Shown in pieces: positions 1-8,708 of a stretch of DNA of 41,025 bases. A program made the translations under genes and the position numbers. The stretch comes from Candidatus Zhuqueibacterota bacterium (lineage in GTDB: Bacteria > Zhuqueibacterota > Zhuqueibacteria > Thermofontimicrobiales > Sulfurfontimicrobiaceae): the NCBI GenBank assembly GCA_016927835.1, contig JAFGMA010000227.1, forward strand, positions 1 to 41,025, read 5' to 3'. Positions within the stretch are counted from its first letter, which is position 1; every line of letters starts with the position of its first letter. The notes below the pieces were generated by a model. The model was given only the letters and a program-made list of their open reading frames with translations, was not told where the DNA came from and searched no databases.

Positions 1-302
1 GTTACGATAATTCTTATAGTAATAATTGAAAGTGTATCTAAGACTACTTTTTCATGAATCAAGTAAGGAATATTTTTAACTTCATTCCTAACTACGATAA
101 ATTTTTGTTTTTTACCTGTCAAGACTTCAAGCTCTAATAATAAATTTTTTAAAGATTTATATTTATTCTCCTTAAAAATGTATTCTTTGACTTTATTCTG
201 TATGTTTATATTTAAACCATAAAGAGCACTTATTATTGCATCATATTCCGAATAATTCTCGTAAACTTCAGTATTTTTAATGATTCCATTTTCTTTAAAC
301 AT
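1..302 (-). CDS. Partial A+T-rich gene of unknown function (runs off left edge)
   Basis: The reverse strand is open without a stop for 100 codons from an ATG at 302 to the window edge, and for 22 further codons upstream (to 368). In DNA this A+T-rich (about three quarters A+T by eye) such a long open frame is unlikely by chance. The product is Lys/Asn/Ile-rich and starts MFKENGIIKN; it has no signal peptide or motif I recognise. The in-frame residues before the ATG (for example WKVFYYIG) also look protein-like but contain no standard start codon, and no Shine-Dalgarno precedes the ATG, so the 5' end may be degraded. Base composition is unlike the rest of the window and suggests acquisition by transfer. 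Function unknown. Confidence 0.45.
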   Translation of the reverse strand, partial: MFKENGIIKNTEVYENYSEYDAIISALYGLNINIQNKVKEYIFKENKYKSLKNLLLELEVLTGKKQKFIVVRNEVKNIPYLIHEKVVLDTLSIITIRIIV

Positions 303-431
303 AAAGCTAATTAATTCTATTCGTCCAACTACCCCTATATAATAGAAAACTTTCCATCTACTATGATATTAAAAATGAAACCTGGAAAATTGACGTGACT
401 TCTAAAAATTAAACTCATATTTTTTATAAAA

Positions 432-495
432 CGAATCCCCGTTCGTAGAGGATTTGAAATCCCCTGCGGAATTAGTTGAAGGCTTTCCGCTCAAC
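432..495. repeat. Cluster of three small inverted repeats (dispersed-repeat-like)
   Basis: Three hairpins follow one another: CGAA/TTCG (432-435/442-445), GGATTT/AAATCC (450-455/457-462), and GCGGAA/TTCCGC (466-471/485-490). The last competes with an alternative stem GTTGA/TCAAC (475-479/491-495). The block sits in the otherwise A+T-rich 303-578 gap, which shows no other gene. It resembles multi-hairpin dispersed repeats common in FCB genomes, but only one copy is visible here. Confidence 0.35.
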
Positions 496-578
496 TGGTC
501 ATTCATATTATTTACTCAAAATCTTTGCTTACTATTCTAGAAATTTCAAGTATTAATGATTAGATCCGGCATTCTGGT

Positions 579-1232
579 TTATTCATCCGTCGCCGCATTA
601 TACGCCTTCACGCAATTCGCGATTGTCCCCGCAGCTCGATCCTGAAATAATGAATCCGATAAAAGCTGCCGATCAGCCGCATTGCTCAAATAACCAAGCG
701 CCACGTACAATGTCGGACAGATCGACTCTTTCAATATGGTGAAGTCGGCTGTCTGACTGCCCAGATCTGTCATTGGTGCAAGTTGATCCGCTTCCGCGTG
801 AAATAAGCCGTCGAGCATCCGGCTCTTTTTCATCTCCGGATAGTAAAATGTTGTCAGTCCGCATTTATTTTGATCGGCTGATACATTAGTATGGATCGAC
901 AATAAAATGTCGGCAGCAGCGGCTTTCGCCAATGACAATCGTTGCTCCAGCGAGACAAACGCATCGTCGGTGCGGGTGAGAAAAACGACGCAGTCTTCGC
1001 TTTCGAGTTTCGACTTCACGGCGTTCGCAATCGACAGCGCGATATCTTTTTCTGCCACATTGCTTTTAGCGAGCGCACCCGGATCCCTGCCGCCATGCGC
1101 CGGATCGATCACCACCGTGAAACGACGCCTGTTCTGAGGTGTCTCAGTCAACGTATCGCCCTGCTGGCACGCTAAAACTGCCAGTAGCAGTACGAAAGTC
1201 AGTGCGAAACTTGTGGTACTGATTTTATGCAT
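579..1232 (-). CDS. N-acetylmuramoyl-L-alanine amidase-like lipoprotein (Amidase_3), probable pseudo-enzyme
   Basis: This is a 217-residue protein of the zinc amidase family (Amidase_3; AmiA/B/C, CwlV), which cleaves the amide bond between N-acetylmuramic acid and L-Ala of the peptide stem in murein. A hydrophobic signal ends at Cys22 (VLAC), so it is probably a lipoprotein. The three zinc ligands are present: His46 in IDPAHGGRDPG, Glu61 in AEKD, and His114 in SIHTN. The conserved C-terminal catalytic block, normally VEVGFLSN, reads VALGYLSN, so Ala178 stands where the catalytic Glu is expected. This suggests loss of activity or a binding/regulatory role. The start is supported by AGGAGG six bases upstream. 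It lies 86 bp downstream of TonB receptor 1 on the same strand and may be cotranscribed with it. Family confident; activity doubtful. Confidence 0.85.
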   Translation of the reverse strand: MHKISTTSFALTFVLLLAVLACQQGDTLTETPQNRRRFTVVIDPAHGGRDPGALAKSNVAEKDIALSIANAVKSKLESEDCVVFLTRTDDAFVSLEQRLSLAKAAAADILLSIHTNVSADQNKCGLTTFYYPEMKKSRMLDGLFHAEADQLAPMTDLGSQTADFTILKESICPTLYVALGYLSNAADRQLLSDSLFQDRAAGTIANCVKAYNAATDE

Positions 1233-1318
1233 TACAGCCTCCTGTTTGTGAAAATCCCTTAAGGCTTTGTTTTAAATTTTACTCATGGATCACGCATGTC
1301 ATGCGTATTTTGTGCAGC

Positions 1319-3874
1319 TTATCTCTTCTTAGGCTTTTGACTGAAATCAAACCTGGTCGAAAATTCAAATCCCCAAAAAACCGGATTATTTCTGGAAGAA
1401 TACACTTTTCTGCCCCACGAATTGGTTTCGGGATAATACTGGCGCATCCAGGGCACTTCATAAATCCCGCGATCGTCCAGGAAATTATTCACGTAGAGCG
1501 ACACTTCCGAATCCCACCATAGCGATTTGGACAGTCTGAAATTGAATACCCAGTTGTTCGGATAATCATTCAGATAATTGGCAAAAATACCCTTTTCATA
1601 GGGATTATTGCTCTTGGTTTGATAAACCGGAATCTGCTGGGCGATGAATTGCATCCACAGACCGAGTTGACGCGCACGATATTCGAGCTGGTAATCGACA
1701 ATCCACTTTTTGGTCCAACTGTCTTTAATATCACGCCACGCCGGATCCCGGCTGTCGGTAACGCCGTCGCCATCGGTATCAATCGGGTCGGGATTCGAGG
1801 TATACGACAGGGTGCTTTTGCCCGTCAGGGTGTAGCGATACGTCCCATTAATTTTCAGCGAAACGCCTTTATACGATCGCGTGGCAAAAGTTGCTTCAAA
1901 CCCTTGCTGGTCTTTCCAGCCGATATTTTCATAGATGGAATAGGTCGGAACCCAGAAGGTATCCGGATTCACTTCGTAAAAAAACGGATAGCTCTGCTGC
2001 CGCGGTTCATCATTGCGCCATGAAAGGTAGCCTTCGATTGAAAGTGATGCCCAATTGAAAAGCTTCTGATCGATCCCCAATTTCAACTCTTTGATCAGGT
2101 AGCCTTTCAAATCAAAATTCGATTGGTCGTATGAATAGTACTGCAGCTTGTGCAAATCCGATTCTCGTGGTTTGAAGATATAATCCATCGAAGGAATTTT
2201 TGCTGACGTGCCGTATCCGCCCCGAAGCTGAGTGGATGAAGTTAAATAAAGCATCCAGCCGATGCGCGGCGATACAAAGGAACCATGCTGCGATTCGATG
2301 AAATCGCTTGCATCCCACAGTCCGCTGAAATTTATCTTTTTGGGCTTGTACAGATCGTATCGAACGCCCAGCACCATTGTGAATTCTTTCCACAACTTGC
2401 CGGTGTATTTATCTTCCGCGTAGAGCGCGACCTGCGTCATTCCCGGCACGTCATCGAAAGAATAGGAGCGTTTGGGCGAATCCTGTGCGTAATAATTTTT
2501 GGTTGAATCGATGATCATGCCTTCGCCAAAGTTGTTGTCGTATTGCACTTCCACACCCGCCATCAATTCATGCACAGCACTGGCAAAAATGAGCTTGCGA
2601 TTGGCTTCCAACCGTCCGCCAAGATTCACTTCATCGCCAATCATCCGCAATTCACCGATGTACGCTCGTGGATCGGCTTCCACCAATCGGCTTCTGAAGG
2701 TGTTTTTTCTCGAATAGTGAAAATAAATATTTCCCCGGTATTTTTCGATGTTGTTGGGAGTGTGATCGCCCCACAAGTCGGTATTGATGGTATACCCCCG
2801 GTTGTAAGCCGAGGTGCGGCGGATGTCGGTAGGTTTTTCTTCATCCAGCAGTCGCGTGGCAAAGAGCTTCCAATTGAGCGGGAATTTGCCATCCAGAAAA
2901 GGGCGTTTCGCAATCAGCGTGGCATTAATCCGGTGAAATTCATCACCATCTTTTCTCAATTCGCGTTCGCTGAATCCGTAATTCAGGTTGATGTTCAGCG
3001 TATTGATGCCCACTTTGAAACCGGTTCCGAAATTCGCTTCGGTGGTGTTCGGATTGCTTTTAACTTTCAATCGCGGGCTGGACACTCCGGATTTGGTTTT
3101 GACTTTGATGATCCCGGATGTCAGGTCGCCGTATTTGGCGGATGGTACACCGCGGATAATCTCCACCGACTCAATGTTATCCGCCGGAATGAGCCTGAGA
3201 TCGATGCCGCTGCCCGCACTGGTGGTAATCGTACCGCCGGCTGACATTTGCATGTTGGCGTTGTTCGAAAATGGCGTTTCATCAAGAATGATTTTCGTTC
3301 CAAACGTTCCGAGGTGATCGCTGGCAGAACCGCGCACATTCGCATGGATGGCTTTGTCCAGACCCAGGCGATTGCTTTTCTCCAACCCCGGAATCATTTC
3401 GAGCACATCGCCAAGGCTCGATGCCTGCAAATTCTCAACTTCGCCCGATGAAATGCGCGTCGTGGCGGCGTAGTCTCTGGGCATCAGATCGCGATCGGCT
3501 TCCACCTGGATACCGCCGATTTCGAAGACATCCAGTGCAGCATTATTCTGCGCCATTCGAATGGTAACGGTTGTATCAGCACCGGCAGGCAGAACGATAC
3601 GCGTCAATATGCGGGGATAAGTGTGGCAAATACACTCCAGCAAATAGTCGCCGCCCGGAATTCCGGTGAATACAAATTTCCCGTTTCTGTCGCTCGATGC
3701 AACCTGATTGGTTTTTTGAATTTTAACCAACACACCCGAAAGCGGTTTGTTACTATCCAGATCGTATAATTGCCCGGTGATGCGCCCGGTTGTTTGAGCA
3801 AAGACGATTGCGCAACTCAGGGAAAGAACCAAATATAACAGAACGATCCGGTACGCCATGTACGTTGAATTCAT
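1319..3874 (-). CDS. TonB-dependent receptor 1 with carboxypeptidase-regulatory N-domain
   Basis: This 851-residue outer-membrane active transporter has a signal peptide (about 1-26), a carboxypeptidase-D-regulatory-like beta-sandwich (about 29-110, GRITGQLYDLDSNKPLSG), a plug (about 130-255, with VEIIRGVPSAKYGDLTSGIIKV) and a C-terminal beta-barrel. No SusD partner is adjacent, so it is not a typical SusCD pair. It is clearly paralogous to the receptor at 13871-16537: both share the plug passages LDExPxSNNxNMQ and YGDLxxGIxKVKTKS, and the barrel passage NFSGLW. The substrate is unknown; siderophore, metal complex, peptide or glycan are all possible. A promoter at 3970-3998 and the terminator of the upstream gene at 4033-4065 show that it starts its own transcription unit, followed by the amidase-like gene. 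Confidence 0.9.
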   Translation of the reverse strand: MNSTYMAYRIVLLYLVLSLSCAIVFAQTTGRITGQLYDLDSNKPLSGVLVKIQKTNQVASSDRNGKFVFTGIPGGDYLLECICHTYPRILTRIVLPAGADTTVTIRMAQNNAALDVFEIGGIQVEADRDLMPRDYAATTRISSGEVENLQASSLGDVLEMIPGLEKSNRLGLDKAIHANVRGSASDHLGTFGTKIILDETPFSNNANMQMSAGGTITTSAGSGIDLRLIPADNIESVEIIRGVPSAKYGDLTSGIIKVKTKSGVSSPRLKVKSNPNTTEANFGTGFKVGINTLNINLNYGFSERELRKDGDEFHRINATLIAKRPFLDGKFPLNWKLFATRLLDEEKPTDIRRTSAYNRGYTINTDLWGDHTPNNIEKYRGNIYFHYSRKNTFRSRLVEADPRAYIGELRMIGDEVNLGGRLEANRKLIFASAVHELMAGVEVQYDNNFGEGMIIDSTKNYYAQDSPKRSYSFDDVPGMTQVALYAEDKYTGKLWKEFTMVLGVRYDLYKPKKINFSGLWDASDFIESQHGSFVSPRIGWMLYLTSSTQLRGGYGTSAKIPSMDYIFKPRESDLHKLQYYSYDQSNFDLKGYLIKELKLGIDQKLFNWASLSIEGYLSWRNDEPRQQSYPFFYEVNPDTFWVPTYSIYENIGWKDQQGFEATFATRSYKGVSLKINGTYRYTLTGKSTLSYTSNPDPIDTDGDGVTDSRDPAWRDIKDSWTKKWIVDYQLEYRARQLGLWMQFIAQQIPVYQTKSNNPYEKGIFANYLNDYPNNWVFNFRLSKSLWWDSEVSLYVNNFLDDRGIYEVPWMRQYYPETNSWGRKVYSSRNNPVFWGFEFSTRFDFSQKPKKR

Positions 3875-3969
3875 GTTTCAATTTCCAGAATGGTGAAGTG
3901 ACTGCTTTTTGAATAGCGCTTCATTTTAGTGCGGTTGATAAATCGGGATGGAATAATAAAAGTTTGAAA

Positions 3970-3998
3970 AAGTTAAAATATTATTCCCAAAAAGTCAA
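3970..3998 (-). promoter_or_regulatory. Sigma-70-type promoter of TonB receptor 1
   Basis: On the minus strand, TTGACT (3993-3998) and TAACTT (3970-3975) are separated by exactly 17 bp in A+T-rich DNA, about 95 bp before the receptor ATG. The -35 context CTTGACTTT recurs at two other putative promoters of this window (18857-18862 and 33401-33406). Confidence 0.5.
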
Positions 3999-4032
3999 GG
4001 TATTATTCGATTATTTCTTTTGCTATTGTTAT

Positions 4033-4065
4033 AAAAGGTAACCTTTTCGAAAAAGGTTACCTTTT
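4033..4065 (-). terminator. Strong intrinsic terminator after the C25-like peptidase gene
   Basis: A perfect 15-bp inverted repeat (AAAAGGTAACCTTTT, 4033-4047, and its complement at 4051-4065) has a 3-nt CGA loop. It is flanked by A and T tracts on both sides, so it could work in either direction. It lies 15 bp beyond the stop codon of the 4080-6299 gene and isolates that gene from TonB receptor 1. Confidence 0.75.
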
Positions 4066-4079
4066 TCGAAATCGACGGA

Positions 4080-6299
4080 TCAGGGTGTTAACGGGTGATT
4101 TGCACCCTGATGGAGACGATTCTTCGTTTTCAGGGCTTCGTTGTGAATATCAGCGGGTGCGTCAAGCTGTGCCAAAATTTCATCGCACGCGCTGATTATC
4201 AGCAGCCGTTGATTCGAAAACGTAAACCAGCCCAATGCTTCAAGCAGCGCCACCCGGACCGCCGGCTGTTGACCCGGTTCTTTGGCAATTTCGATTAATT
4301 CGGGCACTGCGCGATGCAGCCGGTAATTTCTGAAGTATCGCACCGCCCGGATGCGCTTCTTCAGTTGAAGCGAATCACTTTTAATCTCTGGCAAAACTTC
4401 TTTGTAAATCCAGTCATATTTATAAAATACTTTTTGGCTCAAATACTGCTCAAGGCTTTCTTTTCCAGGGTACGCGTTCAGCGTTTGTGGCAATCGCTCG
4501 TAATCGATATTCCGGACATCGATTTTCTCCAGCGCGGTCTGGGCATTGAACGCCACACGCTTCGCCGGATCGGTGAAAATGGTTTTCAGCAGCGGTGCGA
4601 TGTAAGCCGGATTGCCAATATCGCCCATCAGGCTGACGGTTTTGCGCCGGACGAGTTCGTAGGGATCGTTTATTGTTTCGAACAAAATATGCTCAAATTC
4701 CGGCGAACGCTGCGCTGCGAGTGCCCGCAGTACAGCCAGGCGCACAATGAAAGAGGGATCGCTGCGATAGATTTCAAGCAGTGACTCGGTGAACCGGCTG
4801 CCCTGGTTTCGGCTTAAAGCATGAATAGCCAACCTTCGCAAAGGCACTTGATCGCTTTTCAGCAGCGATTTCCAGTGTTTGATATGTGCTTTTCGCTGGA
4901 TAAGAAGATGATTGAGGTCTGCCCCGCCTTGATAGTGAAACGCAAATGTCGGATCGCCGATAATGTGTGATTCGAGGTAGCTATTCATTCGATGGTACAA
5001 TCCAACGCGCAAACCGAAACCCAGCAATCCGAGAAATTCATCCGCCCAGATATCCTGCATCACATTGACCGAATTTGCGATTGCCGCGATTGTGTTCCCA
5101 TTTCCGAAGACGTACTGCCCGGCGATATACGGTGAGTGGTGAAATGCGCCGTTGAAACACTCATCGAAAACTATCAGTTCGGGCTGCGGCGCCAGCGTTT
5201 CGATATCAGTGACTTCGATATCGCGATTCGCCCATGCCAGCGAATCAGTCTGTGTCAGTGAATCATCGAACGCGCCTTCGAACCACTCGGGCGGGATGTT
5301 GTAGCGTTTGATATAATCGGATTGAACCTCTGCGATGGATTTTTTGCTCCTTTTCGCTGCCCGAAGTTTTCCGCGAAGAAAAAATTTAATCGCCTCGACC
5401 TGCGCTGCGATGGTCGGCAACGGCGGGTCGCCCAACAGGTACTGCGCTTCCACGCCGCCATGGGCATGGAAAAGTGCCAAATCCAGATCAGGATTTTCAA
5501 GCTCTCGCAAAACGGTTTGCTTCAAATCGCTGCGCATGCTGTGATATAAGTTGGTGATTGATCCGCCCGGCTGGTAGAATTGCGGAAATTGCTCGCGCAA
5601 CGCCAATAATTCCCCTTCCCAGGCACTGAGGGCTTCGGAGTGGTACCCATGACCGGCGATTGTCATTGCATGCGACAGCGTCGGTTTTTGCGCTTTTTGC
5701 CGCACGACGCGTTTCAGGTAATTTTCGATCATCGAATACTTGGACTCATCGTCTACCGGTGGACGAATTCGACCGCTGTAAATTTCTTTTTTAATGGTTT
5801 GCGCCGATTCGGCGTTCAAGGAATAATAAAACAGCAGTTCATTGCTGCTGTCCTGTTTGATGAAGCTGAAGCGCAGATCGAAATCTTCATAAAATCGGTC
5901 TGAAGGCACTGATGAGCGCTGTATCGAAAAGCGTCCTTGCTGATCCATTTTGAATGCGGAAGTGAGGTGCTGCGCATCGCGAAGCATGGGAATCGGAATA
6001 TCCCCGATGAATACGGCGCCTTCGAGTGGCGGATTGCTATGATAAAGCCTTTCGAGTTCATCACGAATTTCATTCGGATCATTCCAGGTGTCGATCAAAA
6101 TAAGCGCCGACAAGCCCTCATTTTCCAATGCCTGCTGATATTTATCAATCGAATTGCCCGTATTTTGATACGTTGCGCTATCGACTACAATCGCAAACGA
6201 AGTGGGATGCGCGTTCCGGTATTTTTTTATGATGGGCTGCGAATAAGCGAGATTGACGGATAAAGCGATACCTAAAACAAGGAGTGTGATTCGATTCAA
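4080..6299 (-). CDS. Secreted C25 (gingipain)-like cysteine peptidase with C-terminal HEAT repeats
   Basis: The protein is 739 residues. The start is TTG at 6299, supported by GGAG seven bases upstream and an immediately following signal peptide (about 1-20). Residues about 33-455 look like a caspase-fold peptidase of family C25. The candidate catalytic His is in LALFHAHGG (His278/280) and Cys381 is in VFDECFNGAFH; the domain ends with the family-typical GDPTF (449-452). Residues about 465-720 form degenerate HEAT-type helical repeats (for example PSFIVRLAVLRALAAQ, DPYELVRRKTVSLMGDIG). The protein lacks the C-terminal sorting domain seen in the giant protein of this window, so it is probably periplasmic or exported by another route. 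It is followed by a strong terminator. Substrate unknown; catalytic assignment is from motif reading only. Confidence 0.7.
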   Translation of the reverse strand: MNRITLLVLGIALSVNLAYSQPIIKKYRNAHPTSFAIVVDSATYQNTGNSIDKYQQALENEGLSALILIDTWNDPNEIRDELERLYHSNPPLEGAVFIGDIPIPMLRDAQHLTSAFKMDQQGRFSIQRSSVPSDRFYEDFDLRFSFIKQDSSNELLFYYSLNAESAQTIKKEIYSGRIRPPVDDESKYSMIENYLKRVVRQKAQKPTLSHAMTIAGHGYHSEALSAWEGELLALREQFPQFYQPGGSITNLYHSMRSDLKQTVLRELENPDLDLALFHAHGGVEAQYLLGDPPLPTIAAQVEAIKFFLRGKLRAAKRSKKSIAEVQSDYIKRYNIPPEWFEGAFDDSLTQTDSLAWANRDIEVTDIETLAPQPELIVFDECFNGAFHHSPYIAGQYVFGNGNTIAAIANSVNVMQDIWADEFLGLLGFGLRVGLYHRMNSYLESHIIGDPTFAFHYQGGADLNHLLIQRKAHIKHWKSLLKSDQVPLRRLAIHALSRNQGSRFTESLLEIYRSDPSFIVRLAVLRALAAQRSPEFEHILFETINDPYELVRRKTVSLMGDIGNPAYIAPLLKTIFTDPAKRVAFNAQTALEKIDVRNIDYERLPQTLNAYPGKESLEQYLSQKVFYKYDWIYKEVLPEIKSDSLQLKKRIRAVRYFRNYRLHRAVPELIEIAKEPGQQPAVRVALLEALGWFTFSNQRLLIISACDEILAQLDAPADIHNEALKTKNRLHQGANHPLTP

Positions 6300-6370
6300 T
6301 TTTTTTCTCCATTTTTATGGATTTTTTCGATGCTGGATGAAAAACCCGGCAGGAAACGGTACTGAAGGTC

Positions 6371-6690
6371 TAAAAAAACCACAAAGGACTCAAAGCAGGC
6401 ACAAAGCTCACAGAGCAACCTCATTTATTATTGCCTGGATTGAGCGGTTCAGCGTCAAGGTTCCAGGTTGATGAGCCTTAACAGACAAAATTTTTAAAAG
6501 TTACGCCTTGTTTCATTTTTATAGCAAATTTATTAAGAACAATCTCCGGATCATTGGGCGTTAAAAAAGTAATATCAATAGCTTAAAACCATTGAACCGG
6601 GAACGCTGAACCTGAAACCGCTCAGTTTAGGTACTGCATCCTTCGCGCTCTTTGTGCCTCCTTCGTGACCTTAGTGGTTAGCTTTTTTAG
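6371..6690. repeat. About 320-bp imperfect inverted-repeat element in the 6300-6812 gap
   Basis: The 513-bp gap between the peptidase and cstA holds no gene but a large imperfect palindrome. The outer arms are 6371-6408 (AACCACAAAGGACTCAAAG, then AGGCACAAAG) and the opposing 6648-6690 (CTTTGTGCCT ... AGTGGTTAGCTTTTTTA). Inner arms are TGAGCGGTTCAGCGT (6440-6454) opposed by ACCTGAAACCGCTCAG (6610-6625). The centre is A+T-rich and non-coding. The outer-arm wording resembles non-coding dispersed repeats common in environmental bacteria. It may be MITE-like or nested repeats. Confidence 0.5.
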
Positions 6691-6812
6691 ATCCTCAAGA
6701 AATAACCGCGAAGCGCTCTTTTGTCGCACAACATGCGCTACAAAATCTGACTACCGATTCTTTGATTCCGCTATTCCCGTCCGATAAAATGCAAAGCTGG
6801 ATACCGAAGAAC

Positions 6813-8486
6813 TCAATTTTTCAGTTTCAATTTCTTCAGGCTTTTCCCGGCTTCAAATACCAGTATAACCGAAACCACCAAAAGCAAAAGTGCGATGATG
6901 ACGATCGCGGGGCTCTTAATCGGAAAATGTGACAGCATGAAGGCACTGTCGTCAATGATTATTCCGTAATAAAAATTGTAAAACGTAATGTTATCAGCAA
7001 TGAGATTCACCAGGGCAGCCAGGGTAACGCAAAACATGAATATCATCGGAATTTTTACGAAACGGTTCTTTTTTTTCAACTCCGCCAGCCAGACCGTCAC
7101 CGCAAGCAACACGAGCGAAGCCAGCAATTGATTCGCTGAGCCAAAGAGGGGCCACAGCGTGCTGCCGGATCCGGAAAATGTCAATAATCCGGCAAATGCG
7201 ATGGTGACCAGGGTTCCGATATAGCGATTTTTGCTCAATACCGATTTCTTTTCACCGCTCTCGAAAAATTCCTGAAAGGCAAAGCGCCCGAGTCTGGTGG
7301 CTGTATCCAGAGTGGTCAATGCAAAAGCCGAAATAGCCAGCGCAGCGAAGGTGACGCCGACATCTTTCGCAAGTCCCAGGTGCGTCAGGAATCCACCGAT
7401 TCCATTTGAAAAAATCCCGATGGGTCCGCCGCCTTCTTTTGTCACCAGCCGGCTGTAATCGCTCTGCAAAATCGTCACCGCAGTGATCAGCGCAACCACG
7501 GCTAAAACACCCTCAATCAACATACTGCCATACCCAACAGGCTTGGCATCGGTTTCAAGATTCAGTTGTTTCGCCGTTGTACCGGACGAGACCAGCGAAT
7601 GAAAGCCTGAAATAGCGCCGCAGGCAACCGTCACAAATAGGATTGGAAAGAGATAGCCAAGATCGGTTTCGAACTGTGTGATCGCTGGAAACGTAATTTT
7701 CGGATTAGCAACCAGGATCCCTACCAATCCTCCCACCATAATGAAATACAGCAGGAAAGAATTCAAATAATCCCGCGGCTGGAGTAAAATCCATACCGGC
7801 GTGACTGCGGCGATAAAAATATAAACCAACAGGACAGCCATCCAAACATTATAAGATTGGGTGATCGGGAAAATAACACCCAGTACAACGCTGCCAATGA
7901 GAAGCAGGACGCCGATAATGGACGCTATCCACAACGGTGCTTTCAAGCGATAGATGCTCATACCAAAGAGGATTGCCAGAACGATAAACAGACCTGAAGA
8001 GGTTGCTGTCGCCGGAGTTTTCACGAATATACTGGCAACGGCTTTGCAGAAGACTGCAATCACCAGGGTTAACATGAACCACGTGAAAATCAGGAAAAGG
8101 CGCTTTCCGGCTTTGCCGATGTGCTCTTCGATGACTTCACCAATGGATTTTCCGCCATGTCGCACTGATGCCACCAGCGATGAAAAATCGTGAACGCCGC
8201 CAACAAAAATGCTGCCGATGAGAATCCACAGAAAAACCGGGATCCAGCCGAAAATAGCCGCATAAATGGGACCGAGGATGGGTCCGGCGCCGGCGATGGA
8301 AGAGAAATGATGTCCCAGCAGCACCGGTGGCTTTGCCGGCACGTAATCGACGCCGTCGCTTTGGGTATGTGACGGGGTTGCCCGTTTGGGATCGATATCG
8401 AAATGCCGCGTCAGGAACCGTCCGTACCAGATGTAACCGATAATCATCGCTGCGATGGAAATGAGAATGAGCCAGGATGCGTACAT
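6813..8486 (-). CDS. cstA: CstA-family carbon starvation / pyruvate or peptide transporter
   Basis: This polytopic inner-membrane protein is 557 residues from the chosen start. The ATG at 8486 is preferred to an upstream in-frame one at 8528 because AAGGAGGA lies about 7 bases before it and the first membrane helix (SWLILISIAAMIIGYIWYG) begins at once. The family signature GHHFSSIAGAGPILGP is present near residue 60, and roughly a dozen or more hydrophobic segments follow. CstA/BtsT proteins import peptides or pyruvate, often when carbon is scarce. It is shorter than the about 700-residue Escherichia coli CstA, as in many non-enteric members. It lies downstream of lctP on the same strand with a 222-bp gap, suggesting coordinated uptake of small carboxylates. 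Confidence 0.9.
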   Translation of the reverse strand: MYASWLILISIAAMIIGYIWYGRFLTRHFDIDPKRATPSHTQSDGVDYVPAKPPVLLGHHFSSIAGAGPILGPIYAAIFGWIPVFLWILIGSIFVGGVHDFSSLVASVRHGGKSIGEVIEEHIGKAGKRLFLIFTWFMLTLVIAVFCKAVASIFVKTPATATSSGLFIVLAILFGMSIYRLKAPLWIASIIGVLLLIGSVVLGVIFPITQSYNVWMAVLLVYIFIAAVTPVWILLQPRDYLNSFLLYFIMVGGLVGILVANPKITFPAITQFETDLGYLFPILFVTVACGAISGFHSLVSSGTTAKQLNLETDAKPVGYGSMLIEGVLAVVALITAVTILQSDYSRLVTKEGGGPIGIFSNGIGGFLTHLGLAKDVGVTFAALAISAFALTTLDTATRLGRFAFQEFFESGEKKSVLSKNRYIGTLVTIAFAGLLTFSGSGSTLWPLFGSANQLLASLVLLAVTVWLAELKKKNRFVKIPMIFMFCVTLAALVNLIADNITFYNFYYGIIIDDSAFMLSHFPIKSPAIVIIALLLLVVSVILVFEAGKSLKKLKLKN

Positions 8487-8708
8487 CTCCTGATCCTCCT
8501 TAAAATTGTTCAAACAATGCGTCTGCAAAAAATACCTGCTCCGGAAGTGCCAGAGCGTCCGTCACAGGAAGCTGTCTGTCCGGATGAATCTTATCGCGGG
8601 ATTGTATCGAATTTGAATTTCAAACAGCACTTCACACACGAATTATTTCCTGCTGACTGACAGCCAGGTTGTATTTTTATCCAAAACAAATAAAATAAAT
8701 CAACTGAA

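Noticed and set aside
432-495. Possible tRNA-like structure
   Set aside because: The hairpins do not form a cloverleaf with acceptor stem and anticodon arm.
2543-3244. Plus-strand open frame of 233 codons
   Set aside because: It is the antisense shadow of TonB receptor 1, has no ribosome site and its protein shows no domain logic.
8487-8528. Longer cstA start at 8528
   Set aside because: The 14 extra residues are hydrophilic and the strong ribosome site lies directly before ATG 8486.
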